From positions 1,116,001 to 1,180,000 of the forward strand of contig CM074705.1 of NCBI GenBank assembly GCA_037367355.1: 64,000 nt of DNA, written 5' to 3'. Of the stretch, positions 44,712 through 56,217 are shown piece by piece; the first letter of the stretch is position 1; every line of letters starts with the position of its first letter. Below the pieces are notes generated by a model that saw only the letters and a list, made by a program, of their open reading frames with translations, did not search any database and was not told where the DNA came from. The DNA is from Neoscytalidium dimidiatum (taxonomy: Eukaryota > Ascomycota > Dothideomycetes > Botryosphaeriales > Botryosphaeriaceae). The position numbers were made by a program, and so were the translations under genes.

Positions 44712-47700
44712 TTAGAGCCGGGACTCGGGGACCGTTCCGTCAACTACGGCGACGGCACCAATATTACCGGCATCAGCGGAGCCGTTGAGCAATGCAATGC
44801 ATGATATGACATCTGCGGGCTCTAACAGGTGCCAGGAAGCGAGGGTTTGCTTCGAGCTAGCACCGACGGTGACAGAGAAGACGTGATCCTCAGGTAATTT
44901 CGAACCACGAAGAGCGCGGAACATATCTAGTAAATAAGTTAACTAGGCTGAACGGTGTAATCGAGCAGGCGGTCTTACCTTCGTCCGTGAAGTCGTCTCC
45001 AGAGCAGAAGATAAACTCAGGGGGAGAATCGCCATATTCTGCCACCAGGCGCTTCGCAATTTCACCCTTGTTCACGAACTTCGGGCGAACCTCGAGGTTG
45101 GCCTTGCCGGTCATAACTTCGACGTCGTACTTTTTGGCGACAGTAGCCTCAAGATGCTTGTGACACTCGCGGGCTTGGAAGGCGCCATACTCGGGATCGG
45201 CTCTGCGGTAGTGCCACGTAAGGGCGATCTTCTTTCTCTCGATGAAAGACCCTGAATAAAGGTTAGACAGCACTGATTGACAACAGAACACTAGTACTCA
45301 CCCTGAGTTCTCTCCGTGTAATGCTGGAAAACTTGCATGACCTCGGACTGCCAGCTCATATCTGTCTTGTCAGTGAGGCTTTCCCAAATCTCACTCCTAG
45401 GATGGCGCATGAAACTGCCGTGCTCAGCACTAAGGCCAAGCTCAGTGATGTGGCCCATCCACTCGTCAAGGAAAGCTTGGTCACGTCCGCTGATGATCCA
45501 AACAGCGTTGTTCGGATCCGAAGCAAGTGTCTTGATTGTGCGGATGACTCGGTCGGATGGGATTGCGGACTGAGGATCCTTGACGATAGGGGTGAGGGTG
45601 CCATCGTAATCGAACATGAAGAGGCGCTTCTTGGCCTTCCTGTACTGTGAGAGCAATTTAGCTCGATCAAGTGCAGGCGTGGCGAACGACTGATCGAAAG
45701 ACGACAGGTTCGTCATGAGACGGCGCAAGTAATTGTTTGCCCATGACTGCACATTGTTGGTAACAACATGTTTGAACAGTTTCTCATGCTGATCCTTGCG
45801 CTCTTCCGGACTCATGGTAAGAGCGCGGTCAATGGCATCCGCAACACCACCAAGATCCCAAGGGTTGATGTGGATGGCGCTTCCCAAGCTGCCGGCAGTA
45901 CCAGAAAACTCAGAGAGAATTAAGGGGCCATGGTTGTCCTTCTGAGCAATGACGTACTCCATGCTAGTCGTGTTCATACCATCCCGGACGCTGGTGATGA
46001 GACCAACATCTGCAACACGCAGGAGAGCAAAATACTCCTCTTTCGACAGGTATTGCGGGAAATGCTGGACGGGGGCAAAGCTGAGGGACCCGTACGCTCC
46101 ATTGATCCTGGAAACAAGGTCAGAGATCTTGTTGACGAACTTGTTGTCCGGGTCATCAGCGTTCTCGTGGTTGTTGCTACCCGGACTGGTGACTTGGATC
46201 AGAACGACCTTGTCTCGCCACTCCGGATAACGTTCCAGGAAGATCTCGAAAGCTTGTAGCTTCTGTGCAACACCCCTGACAGCATCGAGCCTGTCGCGTC
46301 CAACAATGAGCTTCTTGCCTGCGTACAATTCGCGAATGGCCTTGACTTTCTCCGAGACCGCTTCATCACGAAGAGCGACGCGCTGCGTGGCCGCGGCATT
46401 GATACCAATGGGGAATACGTCGACAGCGACATGTGCGCCATACGCATCGACTCCAGCCGAGGAGGAGTCAAACCCAAGAACACGGGTGCAGCAAGAGGAG
46501 AAGTGACGCGAGTAGCTGTAAGATTGGAAGCCAACCATGTTTGCTCCAAGCACACCCTCGAGGATCTCCTTACGACGGCTCAAGCATCGGTAAAACTCAC
46601 TGCTGGGAAAGGGGATGTGGAGGAAGAAACCGATGTAGACGTTTGGCAGACGCTGACGCAGGAGGCTTGGAAGCAAAAGGAGATAGTAGTCATGGATCAT
46701 GATGATGTCGCCAGGCTTGTAGATTTCAAGGATCTTGTCGGCGAACATCTTGTTCATCCGGTAGTAGTCAGCCCACGCCTTGCGTGCGGCACGGCCATCA
46801 GCAGGTTCGTTCTGCTTGTAGTGAAACAGGGTGTAGAGCTCCTTCTCGGCGAATTGGCGCCACCGAGACTGGTTCTTCAAGACGACCACATCCTCGTCCT
46901 CGTGCAACTCATCGTATAACCAGACGGGGACTATCCTGCCGCCGTGGTCGCGCTCAAGCTGCTTCTCGAGGCGCTGGCGGTGCTCCCGGTCTACGCTGAT
47001 GCCCTCTACGTGGGCCGGCTGCGGAGGCTTTGAGTTCGGATCAACGGGAATGGGCGCGGAGGCCTTGTTCAGTGGAGCGGTGCCGGTGGTGCCGTTTGGA
47101 CCCGTAGTAGTGTCGCCTAGGATAGGCTGTGCGTCCGGAGCAATCCTGATCTCGCCAGTCCATCCAACTAAGGTGTGGTTCCAGGGAGATGCGGCGGAGG
47201 CAAGGTAAGAGAATGAATCGAACAGTGCAGAGGTGCCGCGCCTGGAGCGGAGTTCCTATGGAAAACCCAATCAGCTCTGTACAGACCAGAGAACCGGCTC
47301 ACCTACCCAATCATTGCCGGGTGAGTATCCAATGTTGTATGGCACGCAGGTGGTGGCACTGATGACGCCGCCGCTCAGATTAAGATTGGGGTGGGCAGCT
47401 TTGGGATCAATATCGGCCAGGTCAACCTTGTCCGCGGCGTCCAAGCTGGGACGGCTCAACCTCCGCAAGATCTCATCCGGACTCTTTGCGCCGGCGGCAA
47501 CATCGGTGGGAGAGCTCGCGCGGTCATTTTCGGGGGCATAGAAAGAATTGGGATTCCATTGCGGGTCGGACGGAGCCTTCTCGGGGTCAAAGGGCAGCGA
47601 AGGCGGGTCCTGAGGGGCGTCGGGCTGGAAGTAGGCAGAATGACCGGCGCTGTGCACGCCGGGCGTGACGGGGACGGTGGTGACCTTGGGGTGCAATGCG

Positions 47701-47783
47701 GGATGGGTCTCCTCAGAGGACTGCCCCTCTGGCCTCGAGGGCTCAGCAGGCATGGCGAAGTGCTCGCGCGTGTCGGACTGCAT
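44712..47783 (-). CDS. tps2: trehalose-6-phosphate phosphatase subunit Tps2 (OrlA type)
   Basis: Four exons on the minus strand, 47783-47307, 47255-45302, 45251-44979 and 44926-44712, give 972 residues; introns are 50-52 bp. The ATG at 47783 is the first in frame. Residues 1-135 are Pro/Ser-rich, with VPVTPGVHSAG near residue 35. A GT20 glycosyltransferase-like domain spans about 140-650 (CVPYNIGYSPGNDW, HDYYLLLLPSLLR, DVGLITSVRDGMNTTSMEYV). It reads GRDRLDAVRGVAQKL where active synthases have VDRLDYIKGV-like, so it is probably catalytically dead, as in yeast Tps2. The HAD phosphatase domain has DYDGTLTP near residue 706, SGRD near 745 and GDDFTDEDMF at the last splice junction, so all key motifs are present. 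It removes phosphate from trehalose-6-phosphate, the last step of trehalose synthesis. Confidence 0.95.
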
Positions 47784-48480
47784 TTTGGCGGTCAGCTCAG
47801 GCGTGGCAGGCGGGCGGCGGGCGGAGGGAGAGCACAGGAATAGACATAGGAGCGGCGGACGCGGGGTAGGCACAGGCAGGGGGCGTACGTACCGGAGCAG
47901 CTCGCAGTGGTGTTGATTTTCGCGTGAAGAAACTGCAGAAGCTGCAATTGACGTCAGGCGCAGCGAATGATTGGGTCAGGCCCTCAAGCTGGCGGACGTT
48001 CTTGGGCAGCGCGGAGTAGGGCCGGGGGTGGCTCAGATGCTGCAAGCACGCAGAGGATCGGCCGTGGTGCAGCAGCGGAAGGATTTGACGGGGCTGGGAT
48101 TGGCAGAGGCGGCCAGCTCGTCCAGAGTCGGGTGTGTCTTTAAAGGGAGCACGTCGGCGGGCGGGCGGGCGGGCGGTGCAATAGGAGAAGATCGGCCGTG
48201 GAGGAGCGGCGAGCAGTGAGCAGCGAGCAGCGAGCGGGCGCGCGGAGGAGCGTGGAGCGTGGAGCCTGTGACCTGGAGCTTGGCTGGGCTGGACCTGATG
48301 CCCCTCCACGCTCACTTAATAACCACGTCATTTGGTGGCCCGGCCCGCCAACGCCCGCTCTCTGAGTCGGCGACCTTCGGACGGAGTCTCTGTCCTTCTA
48401 TTGTACATACGTGATGGCGCACTGCTATCCGATCCTCAGCCCACGCGCCCGCCGCCGTAGCCGCAGGCGCATGTGTAGTT

Positions 48481-48550
48481 GCAGGTGCAGGTGCAGGTGC
48501 AGGTGCAGGTGCAGATGCAGATGCAGATGCAGATGCAGACGCAGCCGCAG
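48481..48550. repeat. GCAGGT/GCAGAT hexanucleotide tandem array
   Basis: About eleven units that change in order from GCAGGT to GCAGAT, then GCAGAC and GCAGCC, which records stepwise expansion of variant units. Confidence 0.95.
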
Positions 48551-48568
48551 CCGTAGTCGCACAAGCCT

Positions 48569-48608
48569 CTGCTGCTGTTGCTGTTGCTGTTGTTGTTGTT
48601 GTTGTTGC
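48569..48608. repeat. CTG/CTGTTG/GTT trinucleotide array
   Basis: CTG units grade into GTT units immediately after the hexanucleotide array. Confidence 0.92.
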
Positions 48609-49056
48609 AACCCGCCAGCCAACCCTGCTCCGGCCGGCATCTGCTGCGCGAAGCTTCACATGCCCCTTCCGCTGCAGCCAGCGCGCCGAGCAGAATTGCC
48701 AGCGAGAGGCCCGAGGCGAGACAGGCGTCGTATTGCGCGAGCTCAGTTGGCCGTGAACGGAAGGCCAGCCCGTCTCCTTTTCTCCAGCGCGGCCTCTCCT
48801 TAAGCCACGAACTCGAGCGCCATGTATCTGTGGTTGGAGATGGGGGGCTCCATTGGCCAATGGCAGCAGCCGAACACGAGGTCCCTGCTCGCGCACGTGT
48901 TCGCAAACTGCGGAAAATCGCCGGCCGTGCTGCGCGACATCTCGACGCGCGCCCAAGTGAAGCTCTCGCTCCAAGCCCACTGACTGCGGCCTGTCCACCG
49001 CCGCCTGTCCACCGCCGCCTGTCCACCGCCGCGACCCCTCCCCACCTCCGCTAGCA

Positions 49057-50886
49057 ATGCCTGGCAAACCCGTCGGGTGCCATGCCAGGAACGCACTTCG
49101 CCCCTCGGTTCTCCTGTCGCGCCTGTTCAACATCTCTTTGGCAAGACCGTGCCCGCCCTCCACTCCGCACCGCTTCCACATCCCGGCCCGCTTTCGCCAT
49201 GGAGGCCCTGACAGCCACGACCCCGGCGTCGACACGAGCAGCCTCAGTGTGACTCTCGAAGCCCACCGCCGCGCAAACCGTGCTTCCATCATCCGCAAGG
49301 TCGGCGCCCAATCAGTAGACGATTCCATCGTGTGGTTCAAGCCAGAATTGCCTGTCGACCGTTTCAACCCTCCCACTCCTTCTGCGAGCCCACCTAGATC
49401 CGATCCCGCAAACAGGAGCACTAAATCAAGGAGGCAAGACGGTCACAGGACGGCTGGGAAGGGTGGGTGGCAGTGGTCTGACCAGGCTACCATATCAGCG
49501 CACAAAATCGGAGCCAAGGAACGCGAGGTCCCTCCAGCCGACTATGTTGGTCAGAACGTGGACCCTCTTTATAACCCGGAAAACGTTAGGGATGTTGATC
49601 TGCCTTGGTTTGAAGCATCTCAGCTGTCCAATGCCACACCACTGGAGAGGTCAAGTCCAAATACTCCGAGAACAGACCCCGGTCGGTGCTAACTTCGACA
49701 TAGGCTTCGTGCTGAGATCAAAGCCTTTGAATCTTACCTTCGGCCGACTCCCGACGAACAGGCAGGCCGAGACGCTGTTGTAGCCCACGCCCGAAAGGTG
49801 TGGTCCAGCTTTTCGAAAAAGCTGAGTCTTGATATCTTCGGTTCAGAGAAGTCTGGCCTGGCTTTGGCTACGTCTGACATAGACCTTCGTGTCTACAAAC
49901 CGGAGATTGACAGAGAGAGAGATGCAGAGAAGGCACCTAGATATGTGCACAGGCGTCAGTTCCAGGCCGCGCTCACCAAAGCGTTTCCTTTCTTTCAGCG
50001 CGATCCCAACTTTATGTTGGTTTTCCTGCGTCACTCCAGATACCCGCTTCTCACCATGCAGCACGTTGGAGCAAGTGTGGATGTGCAAATTGTCTGCAGT
50101 AACGACACCTCATACGCACGTTCCGTAATGAAGAAGTACATGGATGCCATGCCTACTTTACGCTCTCTCTATACAGTGTTCAGGTACATGTTCGAGGTCA
50201 GGGGCTTTTCTGATGTCTTCAGAGGAGGCATGGGGTCGTACAGTGTCTTCTATTTAGTCGCGGCGGCCATGAAATTAGGCCCCGAAGCTGCCCAGGACGA
50301 TGCCGCCGCGCAACTTCTCGCGGTTCTGGACTTCTGGTCCGAATTCGACACTACCAGAAACTGGATTTCGCTCGATCCCCTGGAGGTCCTGCCCAAGATC
50401 GAGAATAAGCCCGTTCATAGCAAAGAGGAGAAACAGGTATGCCTGCTCGATGACGGTAATGCATAGGGTGCTGACTCCTCCCAGAATTTGAAAGCGCATC
50501 AAAGGATCGGGCTGCAAAACGAGGACCAACCGTATCTTCTTTGCCTTCGCGACCCCGCTGACCCCACCAACGACTTGGGTAGAAAGGCATTCGGTTGGAA
50601 GCATCTGCAGGCAACGATGAAGAAGTTGAGTGAAGACCTGCGTCAGAAGCTCGAAAACGACGATGGCTCCCTACTCCTCCCGTGTGTAGTTGGTAGAGGC
50701 TTCGATCTTCTCGAGGCAAGAAGAGGGAAGCTTGCCATGCTCGGTCGTGATCACGCTTCTGCTCAGACCCAGAACGTGTTGCCTACGACCGAGCAAACTA
50801 CCGACAACGACGCTATCTCTTCGCAACCCATTGATGTTTCGAAAGAGGATTCTCAGTCAGCCGAAAGCGAGGCTGACAAGGCTTGA
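49057..50886 (+). CDS. poly(A)-polymerase-like nucleotidyltransferase, probably mitochondrial
   Basis: Three exons, 49057-49649, 49704-50436 and 50485-50886, with 54- and 48-bp introns, give 575 residues. The first 50 residues are rich in Arg, Ser, Leu and Pro and lack acidic residues (MPGKPVGCHARNALRPSVLL), as in mitochondrial presequences. The nucleotidyltransferase core begins near residue 240: LDIFGSEKSGLALATSDIDL carries the GS and DxD signature, and GASVDVQIVC supplies the third Asp, so all catalytic positions appear intact. A PAP-associated helical region follows (RYMFEVRGF and SYSVFYLVAAAM), with FGWKHLQATMKKL near residue 460. Related enzymes add A or U tails to RNA (Trf4/Cid1 and mitochondrial PAP groups). 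The substrate is not deducible here. The C-terminal 60 residues are Ser/Glu/Asp/Thr-rich. Confidence 0.85.
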
Positions 50887-52003
50887 TCGGCATGGGGCTT
50901 TCGTCAATCAGCTAAGCTGGCAGCCAGATCATCAACGCGGAGTTCGATCAGCTGACGACGGGGACCGAACCGCGTCGGGACCAGGCGCAATTCCACAGTC
51001 GGCACGGACAGATGGTGTTTTTGAGTGGTCAGGGTATCCGTCAGGCTGTGCGATATCATCTGCTCGGTCTTCCGGTCAAACCCAAGCAGCAAGGCCTAAT
51101 AGCGTCTATAGTCGTACGAAGTCCCCTGCAAAATCATGCCCGCAGCGATTTTTAGGGCCGGTCCATACGCAACCCATTGTAGTCGAATAAAATCAATTTA
51201 CTTTGAGCAGCCACAATGACGCGCACGCCAACGAATTTTGGGGGTGTAAAAACTAAAACGAGAAACCGTATGCAGGGTGCGGCCGCTCTCGATCGATACG
51301 CGTATCTGTTGTGACAAGACTAGCTCTGGAAATGCCCATTGTCAGCACTAGTACGCATGTGGAACCGAAGCGGACATCCAACCTCAAACGCTTCATGATA
51401 TTCATAGCATTCTCAGTGATGTGTGGGCCTTGTTTATAGACGGTATTGTTGTCGCAACACTCTTGGTGGCCATTTTCATATCTGTACTGCTTTACGGCGT
51501 GCCGACCAAGTCTCTGTACAACATACATCACTGAAATCAGCCGCAACGCAAAAGAGATCGAGGCTGCCCATGCCGACAGCTATTGAAGAAAACATTACGG
51601 GTTCCTGCCGCCTGTGATAAGTAATGAATGAGTGGTTGTGATTTTGCATCATGCGGTGACTGCCGCCAAGCCGATTGGCTAACTTCCGTCTCAACACAAG
51701 CCAACGCAGCTGCCTAGAAGGATGGGAAAGCTCGTAACTACACGCCTATGAACAGGGGGAGGATCCGCAGACAAACGACTCACCGGAAGCCTTCTTTTGA
51801 CACCCTTGATAAGACATCGGTGCGTTCTCAGCTTTTTTTTTTTTTTTTTTCCCCTTCACAGTCTCCTCTACTTGATCCTGACAATCAACGGCGTGCTTCT
51901 CCGGCAGGAAACCTCAAATTTTGGTGTCTCCAAATTTCCCTACCTCCAGATAGATCGTGCGGTCTCTTCTCGCTCACGTACGACAACCTCAATCCTCGTA
52001 TTG
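50887..52003. other. intergenic region upstream of the P450 gene
   Basis: This 1.1-kb gap between tandem genes contains a T18 tract (51833-51850) about 150 bp before the P450 start codon. No gene was recognised. Confidence 0.5.
51833..51850. repeat. poly-T tract (18 bp) in the P450 promoter
   Basis: Uninterrupted T run upstream of the P450 start, followed by C/T-rich sequence; poly(dA:dT) tracts commonly serve as promoter elements in fungi. Confidence 0.9.
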
Positions 52004-53815
52004 ATGCAGGACGCCACCTTTCCAAGCCCACTGTCGGTGCTGACTGTTCTCGCCCTGTTGTTCCTTTCGGTTCTGTTTTACAAAAGGCCACAAGCGTCAC
52101 CGTTACCAAATTCAATTCCTTGGATAGGGCTTCGGAATGAGTGGTTTCAAATCCCCAGAGCGCATTTGCGTGATGCTAAACAGGGCAGGGACTTTTTAAA
52201 AGAGGGATATGAGAAGGCAAGCGCAACAACCAAACGCCTGCTAACGACGCATCGTTCGTCGCTTGTACCTTACTCTGAGAGGTGTCCTAGTGTTCCCTCA
52301 CTGACGAACTCGTAGTATAGCATAAATGGCAAGGCATTTGTGTCGCCCAATTTCGCCTGCCAAAAACTCATCATGCTCCCGCCCTCCTCAATTTCGTGGC
52401 TATTACGACAGCCGGAGGATCGCGTCAGCCAGCCGAAGGTAATGTCGCACATGCTCCAATCGCGATACTTCCTTCCGGCCCTGCCAAAGGATGAAGTCTT
52501 CCATGCCTCCACCGTCAAAGTCAATCTTAACCACCACCTCGCCTTACTAACTAGCGCTATCGTCGACGAGATCCGCCGCGGCTTCAACGAGCACTGGGGG
52601 ACAGATCCGGAGAACTGGAAACGCGTCAACGTCTGGCAAACCATCATGATGATATCGACCCGTATCTCCGTCCGCGTCTTCTTCGGTGCCGACCTCGCCC
52701 AAGACGACGCCTTCATCGCCCACGCCGACGCCTTCTCCCTCCTCTTCACCACCGCCTCCGCCGCCCTCGCCTTCCTCGTCCCCGGGCCGCTCCGCCCCAT
52801 CCTCGGCCCCGTCTTCACCGTCCCCGCCCGCTACCAAGCCTGGCGCATGAACCGCAAACTGCTCCCCCTCATCAAGCATCGCGTTGCCGCACTCGCCTCA
52901 CCCTCTCAAGAAAAGGATACGGCAGCCCCCCAGCCACCAAACGACATCCTCCACCAACACATTCTCGCTGCCATTGCCTCCCCTAACCCAGCCGGCCGCT
53001 CCCCCGCCACCATCGCAGCCCGTCTGCAGCTCATTCTCGGCTTTGCCGCTATCCCAACAACGTACCTCTCCCTGACCAACACCATCATCAATCTCGCCGC
53101 CTCGCCCAAGACCTCCTCGCCTCCATTGGTCGACGGTGACATCTCCACCACCACCACCACCTCTTCCTCCTCCTCTCCGAGCCCGGACGCCCTGCTCGCG
53201 CTCCGCGCCGAAGCGCAGCGCGTTCTGGCTGCCAACGGCGGCGTGTGGACGCGGACGTCGCTGCTATCGCTCGTGCGCGCGGACTCGTTCGTCAAGGAGA
53301 CGATGCGGCTGTACGCATTCAGCGGGCGGGGCCTGCTGCACGAGGTCGTCGCCGACGAGGGCGTCGCACTGCCAGCCGGTGTGGGGAGCGGCGACGAAGG
53401 CGATGAGTTGGTGGTAGTGCCTAAGGGAGCGTGGTTGGGTGTGCCGGTTGGGGAGATCCACACGGATGAGCGAGTGTGGGGTGAGGGCGCGGGGGAGTTC
53501 CAGGCGTGGAGGTTCGTTGCTCAGGAGAGGGTTGGTGGCGAAGACGGTATTGGGAAGGGAGGGAGCAGCGCGACGACGACGAGTGATAAGTTCTTGGCGT
53601 TTAGTCGTGGTAAGCATGTTTGCCCTGGCAGGTTCTTTGCGGTGAACGTGATGAAGTTGGTGTTGGCGCATGTGGTGATGGAGTACGATATCAAGCCGTT
53701 GGAGAAGCGTCCCGGGAATGTGTCATTCAGCGACGTGTCAGCGCCTTCGGACAAGGCGGAGATCGAGGTTAGGAAGAAGAATGGGAGCGAGAACTGGTTG
53801 GAGGGGTCAAATTGA
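52004..53815 (+). CDS. cytochrome P450 monooxygenase
   Basis: Two exons, 52004-52216 and 52316-53815, give 570 residues. An N-terminal anchor helix (PLSVLTVLALLFLSVLFY, residues about 9-26) is followed by a Pro-containing hinge (LPNSIPWIG). The I-helix region reads ILGFAAIPTTYLSL, an AxxxT-like oxygen-activation site. KETMRLY near residue 398 is the ExxR motif and FSRGKHVCPGRFFA near 500-513 is the haem-binding loop with its Cys ligand, so the enzyme looks complete. The intron has a GC donor (AAG|GCAAGC) and a CTCGTAG acceptor; it joins EGYEK to YSINGKAFVSPNF, which restores the usual P450 helix A/B region, and no suitable GT donor exists. A Thr/Ser/Pro-rich insert of about 25 residues follows the I-helix. 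The substrate and CYP family are unknown, and no biosynthetic cluster surrounds it. Confidence 0.87.
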
Positions 53816-56217
53816 GGTCTACAGGAGGTGGAAAGAGTCCGCTTTGGATTTTCTGTATTATACCTGGCTCTTCGCTCAATCTGTGTAATAGTCAATTGAC
53901 GATATGGAGACGTAGACATACATTGTGAGTTTAATGGTGAGACAGATGCAAGGGCGATTGAGTCCAAACTGCATAGGCATCGACACAGTCGGAAACCACC
54001 TGATGTATGTTTTGTGACATTTTCTTGCCTTACAAGCAAAGTTTCGGGGGCTCTGCATGTAATACTCTCTGGTTCTGAGCTTTCTGCCTGGCATCTTTAA
54101 CAATGACAGCGGAATCTAGTTAGGGGTTGTCTCTCCAGAAGGTCTTTCGCCTCGACGCAGTCCACATAGGCAGGCGTCTTGTCGTCTCATCAAGGAGCAA
54201 TTTGTATGCTAGACAGTCTGACAACGGTGCTCTCGAAGTCATCGAGCATCTCGGCAGCGGTCGTGGTCGTATTCCCCCAACGGAAATAATGAAAGCGACG
54301 AGCGGCGGACTGTCGCACCCCGGAGCTCGCCGGATACCTCCTGCAAAGAGATATCCACACCTTATATAGGTCTTTCTGAAACCTGGTCCACCTTCTGGGA
54401 GAGCTGCCGAGGTGACTGCGGATTCCTGACCTAGCGTGTCACGCGCCTTACCTTTGTCGTAGGGCTCGGGCCGGGGTTCACTGATGTAGTCGTGTAGGCC
54501 TTGCTACCGCAGCTCGTCCTCGACCATATGCATCCATCCTGTCCATATCTGTGGCGTTTCCTGTCTGAGCCGCGGAATGGCCCCCGGGCCCAGTGAAGCG
54601 ATCTCGGCATCATATAACCGTGGATTAGGATAATCGTGATAAGCCGTTGTTATGGCAGTCCCCGCCATCGATGATGGGGACGGATCTGATAGATTAAGTG
54701 GTAGCAGCGATGCGTAAAGCGCTCCGAAGGTGGACCATGTATGGTGAAGTTGCGAGACGAGGCCGAGTAGGTAAATAGATAGTTCGTAGGAATGATCACA
54801 AGTGGACGAAGGCTGTAATTGGCAATTATAAGGAGAGAAATGAGTACGATGTACGGTAGGGTGTGTTGGCTAGTGTGCGAGGCTGCAGGCGGCATGAAGG
54901 AAGTGGTGGGCCTCCCGCTGACTTCACAGAAAGGGGAAGGAAGTAACGGGTACCGCTCAGATACACAAGTCTATGGAGGATTGAGATTGTAAGAAGAATT
55001 GCATCTGCAACTGACACTCAACACTATGCACCTTCTACGTACAGCGAAGCGAGGCCTTGATGCGTGATTGAGCTTGTTTGGGGCGGCAAGACGACACGGT
55101 GTGGCTGTTTGGGTTCCGCCGGGAGAGCCAATTCGAACTGGAAATCCCGCAAACATATCTTCTCGGCTGCTCCCGTTGGTAAACCAAGTGCGCTCATACT
55201 TTATTCTTCCCTCAAAGTGGCGGAGCAGTTGTTGAGGTGTTGAAGGAGAGGGCAGTAGAGGAATTCGGATCCTGCAAAGGAATGCTTGTGGCCTGGGAAG
55301 ACCACAAAGCTCTTTCAAGAGCTCAGGAGACGTGAATAGCCTCATCGACCTCGTAAAACGCGAGTCACACGCACACCAACTTACTCGTGCATCAACAGCG
55401 AGGTTTGCCGCTGGCATCACTGACGGTAATCTGACCTCAGAGCCTCGATGACTCGCCATGTGCTCTCACACAAGGCCCTGTCACTTGGAACTGCGACCCA
55501 CGGAGGTGAGAGTGATGATGGGCGTGGAGCACGAAGCCAGACGAGACAAGCTTCGACAAGCTTCAGGGCTGAGCTTGGCGCGACGGGCAGAAGATCACCA
55601 TCTTCCTCTGCACTCCCACTGGCTCCCTCTGCGCCTCCTCAGCGCTCACCGTGTCATGAACACCCGCGCCACTTAGCCCTGTCACGACAGACACGGTCCC
55701 ATGATGACGGATCCGACGTTCCAGCCATTGGTGCCAGCAACCGCAGCCGTGGCGGTGCCCCAAAAACCACGCAGCTGAGCTGCATCTCATGCGGCGGGCA
55801 CAGCCCCTAACTGGGCCGCCGAGTTCCAGATCAACGCCAGGGTCGCGCGCCGCGACATCCGCTCGAAGTACTTATCCAAACAAGACCTGCTCGCCCAGCA
55901 AATCAATTGCCCGTCAGAGCCATTGTCCCCGAGATTGCGCACCTGATTGCCTCGCCCTCCAATTTCGAGCTCTTCGTATCTCTCCGCCCACGTGAATCCA
56001 CTGCGCGCCGGACTGAGCATAAAGACGCCCTCGTATCTCGCCTACCTCTTACGAACCCCGCAGTGTCTTGCCCTGCAACAGTACCCACCCACTCGCCACA
56101 GCTGCGCGACCATCCCACCTGCCCCTCCTCCTCTCCCCTCCATTCCACCCTCAACCTCAACGACAGGATCCGCCTCCAGCAGCAACAGCAACAACGACAG
56201 CAACAACAACAACAACC
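53816..56217. other. 2.4-kb region without a recognised gene
   Basis: No protein family is recognisable. Toward the right, 55701-55964 on the plus strand reads as a protein-like frame interrupted by one TGA (55776-55778), and a second frame continues from 55907; both may just be leader sequence of the WW gene that starts at 56218. The last 60 bp before that ATG is CAA/CAG-rich. Confidence 0.45.

Larger units (their letters stand above)
47784..49056. promoter_or_regulatory. divergent promoter region TPS2 / nucleotidyltransferase with tandem repeats
   Basis: This 1.27-kb region separates divergent start codons. It carries a hexanucleotide array (48481-48550) and a CTG/GTT array (48569-48608). 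ORFs crossing these arrays are repeat-derived (poly-Gln, poly-Cys, poly-Ala) and are not accepted as genes. Confidence 0.5.

Noticed and set aside
48312..49421. 369-codon minus-strand ORF across the TPS2 promoter
   Set aside because: It runs through the hexanucleotide and trinucleotide arrays and antisense to exon 1 of the nucleotidyltransferase, giving alternating Ala-Ser/Ala-Pro runs; a shadow frame.
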